Notes: generated by a model from the sequence alone, not told the origin. A DNA stretch of 64,000 bases from an uncultured Paracoccaceae bacterium (GCA_913060475.1 CAJXSD010000003.1:62001-126000), one strand, 5' to 3'; counted from the first letter of the stretch, positions 36,612 to 45,045 are shown. Numbers and translations are program-made.

Positions 36612-36627
36612 GTGTGAAATTTCGCAC
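36612..36627. promoter_or_regulatory. Dyad 2 upstream of dctP
   Basis: GTGTGAAA/TTTCGCAC, a 16-bp inverted repeat (7 of 8 arm pairs match). The centre is 33 bp from dyad 1. About 170 bases before the dctP ATG. AT-rich hexamers TATAAT lie at 36683-36688 and 36692-36697 and may be -10 elements; I find no GG-N10-GC sigma-54 element between. Confidence 0.68.
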
Positions 36628-36798
36628 AGTGTGCGCAGGAACAGATTGCCCTTGTGTCCCTGATGCGATGTAAGTATCTGAATATAATAAATATAATTGA
36701 TTAGATGAAAATGGAAACTCTTTGTTTGCAACATGTGGGGTTAGAGGTTCTAGTGTACTCAGCCCAAGTTGGGATCAATGGAAACGGGAGGATATTCC

Positions 36799-37800
36799 AT
36801 GAAACTATTTACCGCTGCTTTAACGGCGCTGACCCTTACCGTGTCAGCTGGTGCGGTTTCTGCTGCATGCGATGACGGCGAAATCGTAATCAAACTAAGC
36901 CACGTTACAAACACTGATAAGCACCCCAAAGGGATTGCTGCATCGTTGTTGCAGTCGCGCGTGAACGAAGAGATGAACGGCAAAGCCTGTATGGAGGTTT
37001 TCCCGAACTCAACCCTATATAACGATGACCAAGTTCTAGAAGCCTTGTTGCAAGGCGACGTTCAAATGGCGGCCCCATCGTTGTCGAAATTCGAACAGTT
37101 TACCAAAGTGTTCCGGATTTTTGACCTGCCATTTATGTTCAAAAACATCAATGCTGTTGACGAATTCCAGAACTCAGAAACGGGTCAAGCGATGAAAGAG
37201 TCCATGACCCGTCGCGGTTTGTTGGGTCTGGCGTTCTGGCACAACGGCATGAAACAAATGTCAGCAAACAAAGCGTTGAACCTGCCAACTGATGCAAACG
37301 GTCTGAAATTCCGCGTTCAGAATTCGGAAGTGTTAAAGGCGCAGATGGCCGCATTGGGTGGTTCACCCCAACCGATGGCATTTTCCGAAGTGTACGGCGC
37401 GCTGCAAACCGGTGTTGTAGACGGTCAGGAAAACACATGGTCTAACATCTATGGTCAGAAATTCTTTGAAGTCCAAGACGGCATCACCGAAACCAACCAC
37501 GGTATTATCGACTATATGTTGGTGACATCGGTTGATTGGTGGGATGGTCTGCCTGCAGATGTGCGCGATCAATTGGCAACAATTGTGACCGAAGTGACCG
37601 AAGCGCGCAACGCAGAGTCCACAGCCGTAAACGAAGCAGCCAAGCAAGAGATCATCAAAGCAGGTGGTGTTGTTCGGACATTGGACGCCGATCAGCGTGC
37701 GGCATGGGTTGCTGCGATGAAGCCTGTTTGGGAACAATTCGCGGGTGATGTTGGAACCGACAACATCGACGCTGCACAAGCAATCAACGCAAAGCACTAA
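36799..37800 (+). CDS. dctP: TRAP transporter solute-binding protein DctP
   Basis: A 333-residue periplasmic receptor for a TRAP transporter. The signal peptide is MKLFTAALTALTLTVSAGAVSA. The mature part has the DctP family pattern VIKLSHVTNTDKHPKGIAA and the solute-carboxylate region around LKFRVQNSEVLKAQMAALGGSPQPMAFSEVYGALQTGVVDGQENTW, with the conserved Arg (FRVQ) that pairs with a carboxylate. A C4-dicarboxylate is the expected ligand, supported by dctBD. Start ATG 36799 follows GGGAGGA. First gene of dctPQM. Confidence 0.94.
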   Translation: MKLFTAALTALTLTVSAGAVSAACDDGEIVIKLSHVTNTDKHPKGIAASLLQSRVNEEMNGKACMEVFPNSTLYNDDQVLEALLQGDVQMAAPSLSKFEQFTKVFRIFDLPFMFKNINAVDEFQNSETGQAMKESMTRRGLLGLAFWHNGMKQMSANKALNLPTDANGLKFRVQNSEVLKAQMAALGGSPQPMAFSEVYGALQTGVVDGQENTWSNIYGQKFFEVQDGITETNHGIIDYMLVTSVDWWDGLPADVRDQLATIVTEVTEARNAESTAVNEAAKQEIIKAGGVVRTLDADQRAAWVAAMKPVWEQFAGDVGTDNIDAAQAINAKH

Positions 37801-37810
37801 TCGCGATTAT

Positions 37811-37846
37811 CACCCGGCCATGATTATTTTGGCCGGGTGAATTGTA
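37811..37846 (+). terminator. Attenuating hairpin between dctP and dctQ
   Basis: CACCCGGCC (37811-37819) and GGCCGGGTG (37831-37839) make a 9-bp stem with an 11-base loop, followed by AATTGTATTTT. It sits just after the dctP stop. Such intercistronic hairpins often stabilise the upstream mRNA and limit readthrough, so that the binding protein is made in excess over the permeases. Confidence 0.75.
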
Positions 37847-37866
37847 TTTTATCTGGGGGCATTGCC

Positions 37867-38556
37867 ATGTCTGTGGACGATCAATCGCAAACGGGGTTTG
37901 CGAAATTTATCAATGAAATAGAAGAAACCTTTATCGCGCTGCTGTTGGGCGGCATGGTATTGATTACTTTTGTCAATGTTGTGCTGCGATATGGATTTAA
38001 CACCGGCCTGATTTGGGGGCTTGAATCTGTTTTGTTTTTGTTCGCATGGCTGGTTCTGTTTGGTGTGGCCTATGCGTTCAAAGTGACCGCAAATCTCGGT
38101 GTTGACGCCATTTTGAATATCGCGCCAACGCGCATCAAACGCATCATGATCCTTGCGTCCTGTGCTGTCTGTATTATTTATGCGGGTTTGTTGTTCAAAG
38201 GGGCATGGGATTACTGGGCAAATTTTGCCAACCTGCCGCAAACAACAGGGCGCTGGTTTCCCACCGGTTTCGAAGAGATGAAACGCACATCCTATCGTGC
38301 ATGGTATGAAACCATCGATATTCCCTTCCCTGAATTTTTGCGCTGGATCGAACCCATAATGAACGAAGGCGAGCATTACGAAAAACTGCCCCGCTTTATT
38401 CCCTATGCGATGCTGCCATTTGGTGTGGGTCTGATGTTGTTTCGGATCATCCAAGTCACCATCCGCATCATCAAAGGCGACGCAGAAAACATTATTGTCA
38501 GCCACGAAGCAGAAGATGCCGTGGAAGACGCAAAACATCTAAACCAAGAGGCCTAA
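37867..38556 (+). CDS. dctQ: TRAP transporter small permease DctQ
   Basis: A 229-residue membrane protein with four helices. The GLIWGLESVLFLFAWLVLFGVAYAFK segment is typical of DctQ. An insert of about 65 residues between helices 3 and 4 (WANFANLPQTTGRWFP... to HYEKLPRF) is longer than in many DctQ proteins and is probably exposed to one side of the membrane. Start ATG 37867 follows GGGGG. It precedes dctM by 3 bases. Confidence 0.92.
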   Translation: MSVDDQSQTGFAKFINEIEETFIALLLGGMVLITFVNVVLRYGFNTGLIWGLESVLFLFAWLVLFGVAYAFKVTANLGVDAILNIAPTRIKRIMILASCAVCIIYAGLLFKGAWDYWANFANLPQTTGRWFPTGFEEMKRTSYRAWYETIDIPFPEFLRWIEPIMNEGEHYEKLPRFIPYAMLPFGVGLMLFRIIQVTIRIIKGDAENIIVSHEAEDAVEDAKHLNQEA

Positions 38557-38559
38557 TCC

Positions 38560-40095
38560 ATGTCAGTCGCAATTTTATTTGGGATGATCATCGCGCTGTT
38601 GCTGATTGGCGTCCCCATCGCTGTGGCCCTGGGTCTATCGTCGATTGTGTTTCTATTGGTGCTTAGCGATACATCGCTTGCCTCAATCGCGCAGTCGTTT
38701 TTTCAGGCGATGGCTGGGCACTATACGCTGTTGGCGATCCCGTTTTTCATTTTGGCATCTACCTTTATGTCAACGGGTGGTGTGGCGAAACGGATCATTC
38801 GGTTTTCGATCGCGCTGGTCGGTCATTTCCGCGGGGGATTGGCGATTGCGGGCGTGTTTGCCTGCATGATGTTTGCGGCCCTATCAGGGTCATCACCGGC
38901 CACGGTTGTGGCCATTGGATCCATTGTGATCGCTGGCATGCGCCAAGTTGGGTACACCAAGGATTTCGCCGCTGGTGTCATTGCCAATGCAGGCACTTTG
39001 GGCATTTTGATTCCGCCATCGATTGTGATGGTGGTCTATGCCTCGGCCACGGATGTGTCCGTGGGACGGATGTTTTTGGCTGGGGTCATCCCCGGATTGA
39101 TGGCGGGTACCATGTTGATGCTGGCCATTTGGGTGATTGCCCGCATGCGCAACCTGCCCAAGGGCGAATGGAAAGGCTGGGGCGAGGTCCTGTCATCAGG
39201 GCGCGACGCCATCTGGGGTCTGTTTTTGATCATCATCATCTTGGGCGGGATCTATGGCGGTATTTTTACCCCGACCGAAGCGGCAGCCGTCGCAGCCGTC
39301 TATGCGTTTTTGATCGCAAACTTTGTCTATCGTGACATGGGTATCTTTGCCAAAGTGGCGCCCAAGGCGGGCAATTTCGCAACCATTTTTGTGTTGGGTG
39401 GCGTAGCGCTGGGAATTGCAATCTGGCTGACACTGGGCATCGATTTGCCAACCGCGACGCTGTACGGATTTGGGGTGGCGTTGGTATTGGCCATTTGGGA
39501 CAGCCTGCGCAAAGGGCAAATGCCGGTCCCCGTTCACATCGCGTCAGATATCGTGAAAATGCCCCTGTCTGTGGTGCACAAAGATACCCGTGACACCCTG
39601 TTCGAAGCGGGAAAAATGACCGTGACATTGATGTTCATCATCGCCAACGCGCTGATTTTGAAACATGTGTTGACGGACGAACAAATCCCGCAACAAATCA
39701 CGGCTGCTATGCTGGATGCGGGTTTTGGTCCGATCATGTTCCTGGTCATTGTGAACGTGATTTTGTTGATCGGGGGTCAGTTTATGGAACCATCCGGGCT
39801 GATTGTGATTGTGGCCCCTTTGGTTTTCCCGATTGCCATTGAACTGGGTATTGATCCGATCCATTTGGGGATCATTATGGTGGTGAACATGGAAATCGGC
39901 ATGATCACGCCGCCCGTAGGTTTGAACCTGTTTGTGACCTCGGGCGTGGCGGGAATGCCCATGATGAAGGTTGTGCGCGCCGCATTGCCATTCTTGGCCG
40001 TGTTGTTCGTGTTCTTGATTATGGTGACCTATATCCCGATCCTGTCTACGTTCTTGCCCACCTATTTCATGGGGCCGGAAATCATCACAAAATAA
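38560..40095 (+). CDS. dctM: TRAP transporter large permease DctM
   Basis: A 511-residue sodium-coupled permease of the DctM family with about 12-13 membrane helices. Family motifs: AMAGHYTLLAIPFFILAS, GGLAIAGVFACMMFAALSGSSPATVVAIGS, GVIANAGTLGILIPPSI and the C-terminal MITPPVGLNLFV. It is larger than common DctM proteins (about 425) because of an insert around 255-390 that includes extra helices and a polar stretch. It ends at a strong terminator. Confidence 0.95.
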   Translation: MSVAILFGMIIALLLIGVPIAVALGLSSIVFLLVLSDTSLASIAQSFFQAMAGHYTLLAIPFFILASTFMSTGGVAKRIIRFSIALVGHFRGGLAIAGVFACMMFAALSGSSPATVVAIGSIVIAGMRQVGYTKDFAAGVIANAGTLGILIPPSIVMVVYASATDVSVGRMFLAGVIPGLMAGTMLMLAIWVIARMRNLPKGEWKGWGEVLSSGRDAIWGLFLIIIILGGIYGGIFTPTEAAAVAAVYAFLIANFVYRDMGIFAKVAPKAGNFATIFVLGGVALGIAIWLTLGIDLPTATLYGFGVALVLAIWDSLRKGQMPVPVHIASDIVKMPLSVVHKDTRDTLFEAGKMTVTLMFIIANALILKHVLTDEQIPQQITAAMLDAGFGPIMFLVIVNVILLIGGQFMEPSGLIVIVAPLVFPIAIELGIDPIHLGIIMVVNMEIGMITPPVGLNLFVTSGVAGMPMMKVVRAALPFLAVLFVFLIMVTYIPILSTFLPTYFMGPEIITK

Positions 40096-40098
40096 ACG

Positions 40099-40125
40099 AA
40101 AGGCGCCCGGATCGGGCGCCTTTTA
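40099..40125. terminator. Bidirectional terminator between dctM and tpiA
   Basis: GGCGCCCG (40102-40109) pairs with CGGGCGCC (40113-40120); TTTT follows on the plus strand, and AAA before the stem gives T on the minus strand. Suits both convergent genes, dctM and tpiA. Confidence 0.88.
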
Positions 40126-40145
40126 CATTCGAACGGACTGTTGGA

Positions 40146-40883
40146 TCAGGCCTGTTCCAAGGCGGTGATAATGGGGCTGAAATCCGCGGCCGTCAGGCTG
40201 GCGCCGCCCACCAATGCCCCATCGACATGCGGTACGGCAAAAATTTCGGCGGCGTTCGATCCCTTGACCGATCCCCCATACAGCAGGCGCATGTCCTGGG
40301 CCGTGGATCCATGTGACACCAACAGGGTGGTGCGAATGAAATCATGCGCTTGGGCGATCTGGTCTGTGCTGGGGACCAAACCCGTGCCAATGGCCCATAC
40401 GGGTTCATAGGCAATCACTGTATTGTCCGCCGTCGCCGTGGCGGGAACCGATCCAGAGAGTTGTTGGCCCAAGACCTCTAGGGTTTTACCGGTTTCGCGG
40501 TCGTGCAGTGTTTCACCGATGCAGATCACGGCAATCAATCCCGCGTCATAGGCCGCCTGCGCCTTGGCATGGACTTCGGCATCCGTTTCGTTGTGATCGG
40601 CGCGGCGTTCAGAATGGCCCAGTATCACATAGCGCGCGCCAATATCGGCGATTTGCACCGCCGAGATATCGCCCGTATGGGCGCCACTGGCATTTGCGTG
40701 GCAGTCTTGTGCGCCAAATGCCATCGCATCGGTTGCGGCGGTGGCCGCGTGGATCAAATGGGCAGGTGGGCAGATCAGGATGTCAATCGGTGAATTTTGA
40801 TGGTCTGCGGCCAGCGTTCGGATCTGTTCCAAATCCGCTAGCGTTCCGTTCATTTTCCAATTTCCTGCGGCAAGCTTGCGCAT
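40146..40883 (-). CDS. tpiA: Triosephosphate isomerase
   Basis: A 245-residue TIM-barrel enzyme that interconverts dihydroxyacetone phosphate and glyceraldehyde 3-phosphate. N-terminal GNWKMNG (about 7-13) has the Asn/Lys of the site; the catalytic His is in ILGHSERR (about 90-97) and the catalytic Glu in AYEPVWAIGTG (about 160-170). Loop LYGGSVKG binds phosphate. Single gene on the minus strand, divergent from the 2OG oxygenase with about 90 bases between. Confidence 0.96.
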   Translation of the reverse strand: MRKLAAGNWKMNGTLADLEQIRTLAADHQNSPIDILICPPAHLIHAATAATDAMAFGAQDCHANASGAHTGDISAVQIADIGARYVILGHSERRADHNETDAEVHAKAQAAYDAGLIAVICIGETLHDRETGKTLEVLGQQLSGSVPATATADNTVIAYEPVWAIGTGLVPSTDQIAQAHDFIRTTLLVSHGSTAQDMRLLYGGSVKGSNAAEIFAVPHVDGALVGGASLTAADFSPIITALEQA

Positions 40884-40972
40884 AATCGACCTTTCTCATC
40901 AATTCCCCTTGAACCTGCGTTGTAACACAAGTATGCGCCTTGGCAATAATTGTTCTGAGGTGGGGCGCTTTG

Positions 40973-41878
40973 ATGATACCACGCATAGATTTTGAAAAAC
41001 TGATCTGTCGCGATGATCAAACATTGGATCAATTGCGCCATGCCATCCAGGACGACGGATTTCTGATCGTGGCCAATACCGATATTACGCCTACCACGAT
41101 GCAACGCGTTCTTGCGGCCTATCGCGCGTTTTTTCATTTGCCGCTGTCCGATAAACAACAGGTCGACATGGCCAAAACCGGTTCAAATCGCGGTTGGGGC
41201 GCGTCCCAGTCGGAACAGGTCGATCCAAATGCCAACCCCGATTACAAAGAGGTGTTTGACTGCGGATTTGAAATGCCCGCTTCGGATCCTATGGCGGGGT
41301 TTTCTGTCTATGCCCCGAACCTGTGGCCACAAAGCCCTGCTGATTTTCAATCTGTCATCTCGTCCTATTATACCCAAGCAAATGGTGTGGCCCTAGAGAT
41401 TTTGCGCACGATTGCCCTGGTTTTGGATTTGGATCAAACTTACTTTGACGACAAATTTTCGAAACCGATGGCGCTGCTGCGTGGTAATTTTTACCCCCAA
41501 CGTCCCAGTTGGGCAGGGGATCAGGATTTTGGCATCGCCGCGCATACTGACTATGGCTGCGTGACACTGTTGGGTACCGACGGCATCGACGGGCTTGAGG
41601 CGCAAACCACGTCTGGCGACTGGGTCCCTGTGCGGGCCGAGGTTGGCGAATTCATCATAAACTTTGGCGAAATGTTGCAAATGTGGACGGATGGGGTGGT
41701 CCGCGCCACGCCGCACCGCGTTCGCGGCACATCGCAAGAACGCATATCGGTGCCCTTATTCTTTAATCCGAACTACGATACAAATGTGGCCCCAATCGGG
41801 TCCAGCACCCCGATTATTGCAGGTAAACATTTGGCCAAGCGTTTTAACGAAACCTATCTGCACCTGAAAGGTTCCTAA
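40973..41878 (+). CDS. 2-oxoglutarate/Fe(II)-dependent oxygenase, isopenicillin N synthase-like
   Basis: A 301-residue non-heme iron oxygenase with the DIOX_N part (IQDDGFLIVANTDI) and the catalytic core: His-x-Asp in IAAHTDYG, distal His in ATPHRV, and Arg-x-Ser in ERISVPLFF that holds the 2-oxoglutarate carboxylate. All iron ligands are kept, so it should be active. The substrate is unknown; no pathway genes flank it. Start ATG 40973 follows GAGGTGG. Confidence 0.9.
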   Translation: MIPRIDFEKLICRDDQTLDQLRHAIQDDGFLIVANTDITPTTMQRVLAAYRAFFHLPLSDKQQVDMAKTGSNRGWGASQSEQVDPNANPDYKEVFDCGFEMPASDPMAGFSVYAPNLWPQSPADFQSVISSYYTQANGVALEILRTIALVLDLDQTYFDDKFSKPMALLRGNFYPQRPSWAGDQDFGIAAHTDYGCVTLLGTDGIDGLEAQTTSGDWVPVRAEVGEFIINFGEMLQMWTDGVVRATPHRVRGTSQERISVPLFFNPNYDTNVAPIGSSTPIIAGKHLAKRFNETYLHLKGS

Positions 41879-41893
41879 CACGGGCGCCTCGGG

Positions 41894-42241
41894 TTATTCG
41901 GCAAATTTTATGGATTCCCCGCAGCCGCAGGCATCCACAACGTTCGGGTTTTTGAATTTGAAACCTGATTCCAGCAGGCCCGTTTCATAGTCAATTTCAG
42001 TCCCGAACAAAAACATTTGGGCCATCGGTGCGATCATCACACATGCGCCGTCTTGTTCGACGACTTCGTCATGGGGGTCGGCGGCATCCACATATTCCAT
42101 TGTGTATTCCATGCCCGCGCAGCCGCCCTTTTTGACGCCCAGTTTCAATCCCTTGTGGCCGCCTTTTTCCATCAACTTGGTGATCTGACGCACGGCGGCG
42201 GGGGTCAGGGTGACAGGGGATGTGCCAGGAATTCCAAACAT
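41894..42241 (-). CDS. HesB/IscA/SufA-family Fe-S assembly protein
   Basis: A 115-residue A-type Fe-S carrier. The three conserved Cys are visible: GVKKGGCAGMEY (first Cys) and DACGCGES (C-x-C near the end). It delivers Fe-S clusters to client apoproteins. It lies 9 bases after a SufT-like gene on the same strand. No other SUF genes are in the window. Confidence 0.93.
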   Translation of the reverse strand: MFGIPGTSPVTLTPAAVRQITKLMEKGGHKGLKLGVKKGGCAGMEYTMEYVDAADPHDEVVEQDGACVMIAPMAQMFLFGTEIDYETGLLESGFKFKNPNVVDACGCGESIKFAE

Positions 42242-42250
42242 TGTTAAATC

Positions 42251-42613
42251 CTACATAAATCCAAGCTCTAGGCGGGCTTCATCGCTCATCATGTCCATGC
42301 CCCAGGGCGGATCCCATGTCATTTCGATTTCGACATGTTGAACACCGGCCACCGGACCGATGGCCTGTTCGACCCAGCCGGGCATTTCACCGGCCACGGG
42401 GCATCCGGGCGCGGTCAGGGTCATGATGACGCGGACAACGTTTTCATCATTGATGTCAATCGTGTAAATCAGACCAAGGTCATAGATATTTACGGGGATC
42501 TCTGGGTCATAGACGGTGCGACAGGCCTCGACCACGGCATCATATAGGGGATGATCCGTTGACGAAGGCGCGATAAGGGGCGTTCCCTCGATTGGGTGAT
42601 GAGCCTCAGACAT
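42251..42613 (-). CDS. SufT/MIP18-family Fe-S maturation protein (DUF59)
   Basis: A 120-residue protein of the DUF59 family. The region VEACRTVYDPEIPVNIYDLGLIY (about 29-51) and MTLTAPGCPVAGEMP with the conserved Cys are characteristic, and DPPWGMDMMSDEARLELG closes it. SufT proteins help mature Fe-S clients. It precedes the A-type carrier gene by 9 bases and is surely co-transcribed with it. Confidence 0.92.
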   Translation of the reverse strand: MSEAHHPIEGTPLIAPSSTDHPLYDAVVEACRTVYDPEIPVNIYDLGLIYTIDINDENVVRVIMTLTAPGCPVAGEMPGWVEQAIGPVAGVQHVEIEMTWDPPWGMDMMSDEARLELGFM

Positions 42614-42681
42614 GTTTTGATGTTCCGTGTTATTACCTGACTAAACATATAGGGTATGTTCCTGCCAAGGTCCAGAGCGCG

Positions 42682-43497
42682 CTAGTCGGCACGCAAATCT
42701 TTTTCCGGCAGGGACAGGTTTGCCACCTGTTCTGCGATTGGCGTTGAATTCAATGGATGCAGGGTTATGTCAAAATTATCCGCCGGATCATAGCTTTGCC
42801 AAGATTGCCCGCGAAACAGCTCTAGCCCGGAAAACCGTGCCTTGTATCCCATTTTGGGACTGCCCGGGACCCAATAGCCCAAATAAACATATGGTAAATC
42901 ATAGTCTGCCGCCAATGCAATTTGATCCAAAATCACATAGGTGCCGATCGAATGACTGGCATAGTCGGGGTCAAAAAACGAATAAACCAAACTTAGACCG
43001 TCATCCAAAATATCCGTCAAACAGGCCGCGATCAGCTGATCACCATCGCGATATTCGATCACGCGGGTGCGAATTGGGGTTTCTTCGATCATGGCGGCGA
43101 ATTCGAATACATCCATATCCGCCATGCCACCATCATTGTGGCGCGCGGCTAAATATTTGCGAAACAGATCAAATTGTTCCTCGGTCGCCCAGGGCGATGT
43201 CACGCTGCGGGTCAGGCCCACATTTTTTTTGATAATGCGGCGCTGGGATGTGCTGGCATTGAACGCGTGAACATTCACCCGCGCCGACATACAGGCCGCA
43301 CAATCGGTGCAAGAGGGTCGGTACAGCACATGCTGCGATCGACGAAATCCCTGTTTAGATAGGCAGTCATTCAGCCTTTGTGCATTGTCAATTTGCAGCG
43401 ATGTAAACAGCTTTCGCTCCTGCCGATGCTCAAGATAGGGGCAGGGTTGGGGAGCCGTCACATAAAATTGGGGCACGATGGGCAGTGAATGGCGCAT
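42682..43497 (-). CDS. bpt: Aspartate/glutamate leucyltransferase (Bpt)
   Basis: A 271-residue aminoacyl-tRNA-protein transferase that adds leucine to N-terminal Asp or Glu and marks proteins for ClpAP. The N-terminal Cys group [14 protein letters not shown] and the segment [17 protein letters not shown] match the Ate/Bpt family, and the GNAT-like core follows ([40 protein letters not shown]). It stands alone between the Fe-S genes and RDD gene. Confidence 0.92.
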   Translation of the reverse strand: MRHSLPIVPQFYVTAPQPCPYLEHRQERKLFTSLQIDNAQRLNDCLSKQGFRRSQHVLYRPSCTDCAACMSARVNVHAFNASTSQRRIIKKNVGLTRSVTSPWATEEQFDLFRKYLAARHNDGGMADMDVFEFAAMIEETPIRTRVIEYRDGDQLIAACLTDILDDGLSLVYSFFDPDYASHSIGTYVILDQIALAADYDLPYVYLGYWVPGSPKMGYKARFSGLELFRGQSWQSYDPADNFDITLHPLNSTPIAEQVANLSLPEKDLRAD

Positions 43498-43558
43498 GGG
43501 CGGATGGTATCAATTCAGCGGCGTGGTTGCAATGAAAACAAACTATGCCCACAGTTTA

Positions 43559-43990
43559 TCACACCGATTGGGGTTTGTTAATCATCACTGTTCCCAAAAT
43601 TAGGTCTGTCACGCCTTTGCCGGTTGGTTGTGATGCCATCATCAGCATTGAGATGAATTGAACGATCGGCAGCGCAAAAGAGATATAGAGGCCAATGGTA
43701 TGCAAAACGGCACTGATGAATTCCAGTTTGCTGCCATCTGACTGGCGCAATTCAATCGACATCATGCGCATGCCCCAGGTTGCCGATCCGTTCGAAAGGG
43801 TTATGACACGATACATAAACCCAACCACAGCAACAAATACAGGAAAGAAAAACAGCGCGGTAAAGCCGGTCAGCGGCGTTAGAATTGCGCCGATGATCAT
43901 GATGATGACCATATCCAAAACCCAAGCGAAAAAGCGTTTCGGCGCAACGCCTGCATAAAATTCAGGATGTGTTTGTGCGGATGGTAACAT
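43559..43990 (-). CDS. RDD-family membrane protein
   Basis: A 143-residue membrane protein with the RDD pattern: GVAPKRFFAWVLDMVIIMIIG (Arg and Asp in helix 1), then a second helix (about 40-62), and SATWGMRMMSIELRQSDGS, the loop conserved in the family. RDD proteins may exchange ions across the inner membrane or be parts of stress systems. Start ATG 43990; a TTG two codons upstream is also possible. Precedes the Bpt gene and follows a DUF2852 gene on the same strand. Confidence 0.87.
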   Translation of the reverse strand: MLPSAQTHPEFYAGVAPKRFFAWVLDMVIIMIIGAILTPLTGFTALFFFPVFVAVVGFMYRVITLSNGSATWGMRMMSIELRQSDGSKLEFISAVLHTIGLYISFALPIVQFISMLMMASQPTGKGVTDLILGTVMINKPQSV

Positions 43991-44045
43991 TTTCAAATTC
44001 CAAAGTGTTCAAAGATGGGGGGCAGGGTCACCCGCCCCCAAGGGA

Positions 44046-44444
44046 TTATGCATCTTGTTTCTGTGATTCGCGATCTTTCATGAACTGATCAAATTCGGAC
44101 CGATCCTTGGCCTCGCGCAAGCGGTGCAGAAAGGCTTGGAAATCGTCTTGCTCTTGGGCCAAACGGTCCAATGTATCTTGGCGATAGGCATCAAAGGCAG
44201 AATTGCCAGAGGAATAGCGCATGCCGTGATTGCGCGATTTTGAACAGCAGCGGGATTTCATAAACATTTTATTGCTCCAAATTGCATAGAAGGTAACGGC
44301 CAGGCCAACGGGCCAAGCGATGATTAATGTGCCAAGGCTGGCTGCGATCCACGCGCCACGGCCTTTGCTGTCCAGCCAATGTTCGGTTCGCGCAAACCAC
44401 GATGGTTTTACGAAAGACCGATGATATTCAGCAGCGGATGTCAT
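44046..44444 (-). CDS. DUF2852 membrane protein
   Basis: A 132-residue protein with one main membrane helix region (about 30-55, AWIAASLGTLIIAWPVGLAVTFYAIWSNKM) followed by a charged helical tail (SGNSAFDAYRQDTLDRLAQEQDDFQAFLHRLREAKDRSEFDQFM), which matches DUF2852. Found in alphaproteobacteria, function unknown. AGGAG lies 8 bases before the ATG. Just upstream lie two operator-like inverted repeats, so it is probably under tight control, perhaps with the RDD gene downstream. Confidence 0.86.
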   Translation of the reverse strand: MTSAAEYHRSFVKPSWFARTEHWLDSKGRGAWIAASLGTLIIAWPVGLAVTFYAIWSNKMFMKSRCCSKSRNHGMRYSSGNSAFDAYRQDTLDRLAQEQDDFQAFLHRLREAKDRSEFDQFMKDRESQKQDA

Positions 44445-44464
44445 TTTAATTTTCTCCTAAATCC

Positions 44465-44485
44465 AATGTGAATTGTTTTCACATT
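44465..44485. promoter_or_regulatory. Operator-like dyad A upstream of the DUF2852 gene
   Basis: AATGTGAA (44465-44472), 5-base spacer, TTCACATT (44478-44485): a perfect inverted repeat ending about 20 bases before the DUF2852 ATG. A second copy with the same spacing follows at 44522-44546. A repressor site is the simplest reading. Confidence 0.72.
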
Positions 44486-44521
44486 ACAGATGTGGGGGTG
44501 CGGTCCGTGCATTACAATGGA

Positions 44522-44546
44522 TTAATGTAAATTATTTTCACATTAA
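44522..44546. promoter_or_regulatory. Operator-like dyad B upstream of the DUF2852 gene
   Basis: TTAATGTAAA (44522-44531), 5-base spacer TTATT, TTCACATTAA (44537-44546): the same core as dyad A with one mismatch and two more bases per arm. The centres are 59 bp apart. It lies 8 bases after the ybaK stop, so a role in ending ybaK cannot be excluded, but the AT-rich arm and its match to dyad A favour a protein-binding site. Confidence 0.7.
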
Positions 44547-44553
44547 TGTAATC

Positions 44554-45018
44554 TTAAATAAAATCAGCTAGTTGCGCAGATATTTTTTCCTGCAATGCCT
44601 GCGGAGATACGCAAAAAACATGATTTGGTGTGCCGGCTGCGACCCATATGATGTCATAATGCATCAATGTCGGGTCCATAAATATCGGGATCTCGGTCAC
44701 ATGGCCGATGGGTGATACGCCACCGATTGCAAACCCTGTCTGCAGGCGGACCTGTTGTGCTGTCGCGCGTTCAAGTGGACCGTTGGCCAATGTGGCGGCT
44801 TTGGCCAGGTTGACGGAATTGCCGCCTGCGGTCAAAAATAAATAGGTATCGCCTGTTTCTGTCCCGGATAACAAAATCGACTTGCCAATTTGGTTGACTT
44901 GGCATCCTACTTGGTTTGCGGCCATTTCTGCGGTGCGTGCTGGACCCGTTTCTAACAGGGTGTGTTGCAGTCCGGCCGTGGCCAATGCCGCTTTGACGCG
45001 GTTTAAACTTTTGCTCAT
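44554..45018 (-). CDS. YbaK/EbsC-family aminoacyl-tRNA deacylase
   Basis: A 154-residue protein of the YbaK/ProX family, which removes wrong amino acids from charged tRNA (such as Cys-tRNA-Pro). It starts MSKSLNRVKAALA and has the conserved AAMAANQVGCQVNQIGKSILL and GFAIGGVSPIGH segments, the last carrying the family GGVSP motif. Start ATG 45018 follows AAAGGGT; a 60-residue upstream extension is not like the family. Divergent from glnE with only 27 bases between. Confidence 0.9.
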   Translation of the reverse strand: MSKSLNRVKAALATAGLQHTLLETGPARTAEMAANQVGCQVNQIGKSILLSGTETGDTYLFLTAGGNSVNLAKAATLANGPLERATAQQVRLQTGFAIGGVSPIGHVTEIPIFMDPTLMHYDIIWVAAGTPNHVFCVSPQALQEKISAQLADFI

Positions 45019-45045
45019 TTTGGACCCTTTGCTGAAAATAACGCC

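Noticed and set aside
36600-36790. Sigma-54 promoter for dctP
   Set aside because: I looked for GG-N10-GC. The nearest forms (around the TTGCC at 36637-36641 and the TTTGC near 36724-36728) have wrong spacing.
44522-44546. Dyad as the ybaK terminator
   Set aside because: It is AT-rich, and its core repeats at 44465-44485 with the same spacer, which favours a protein-binding site. A terminator role is not fully excluded.
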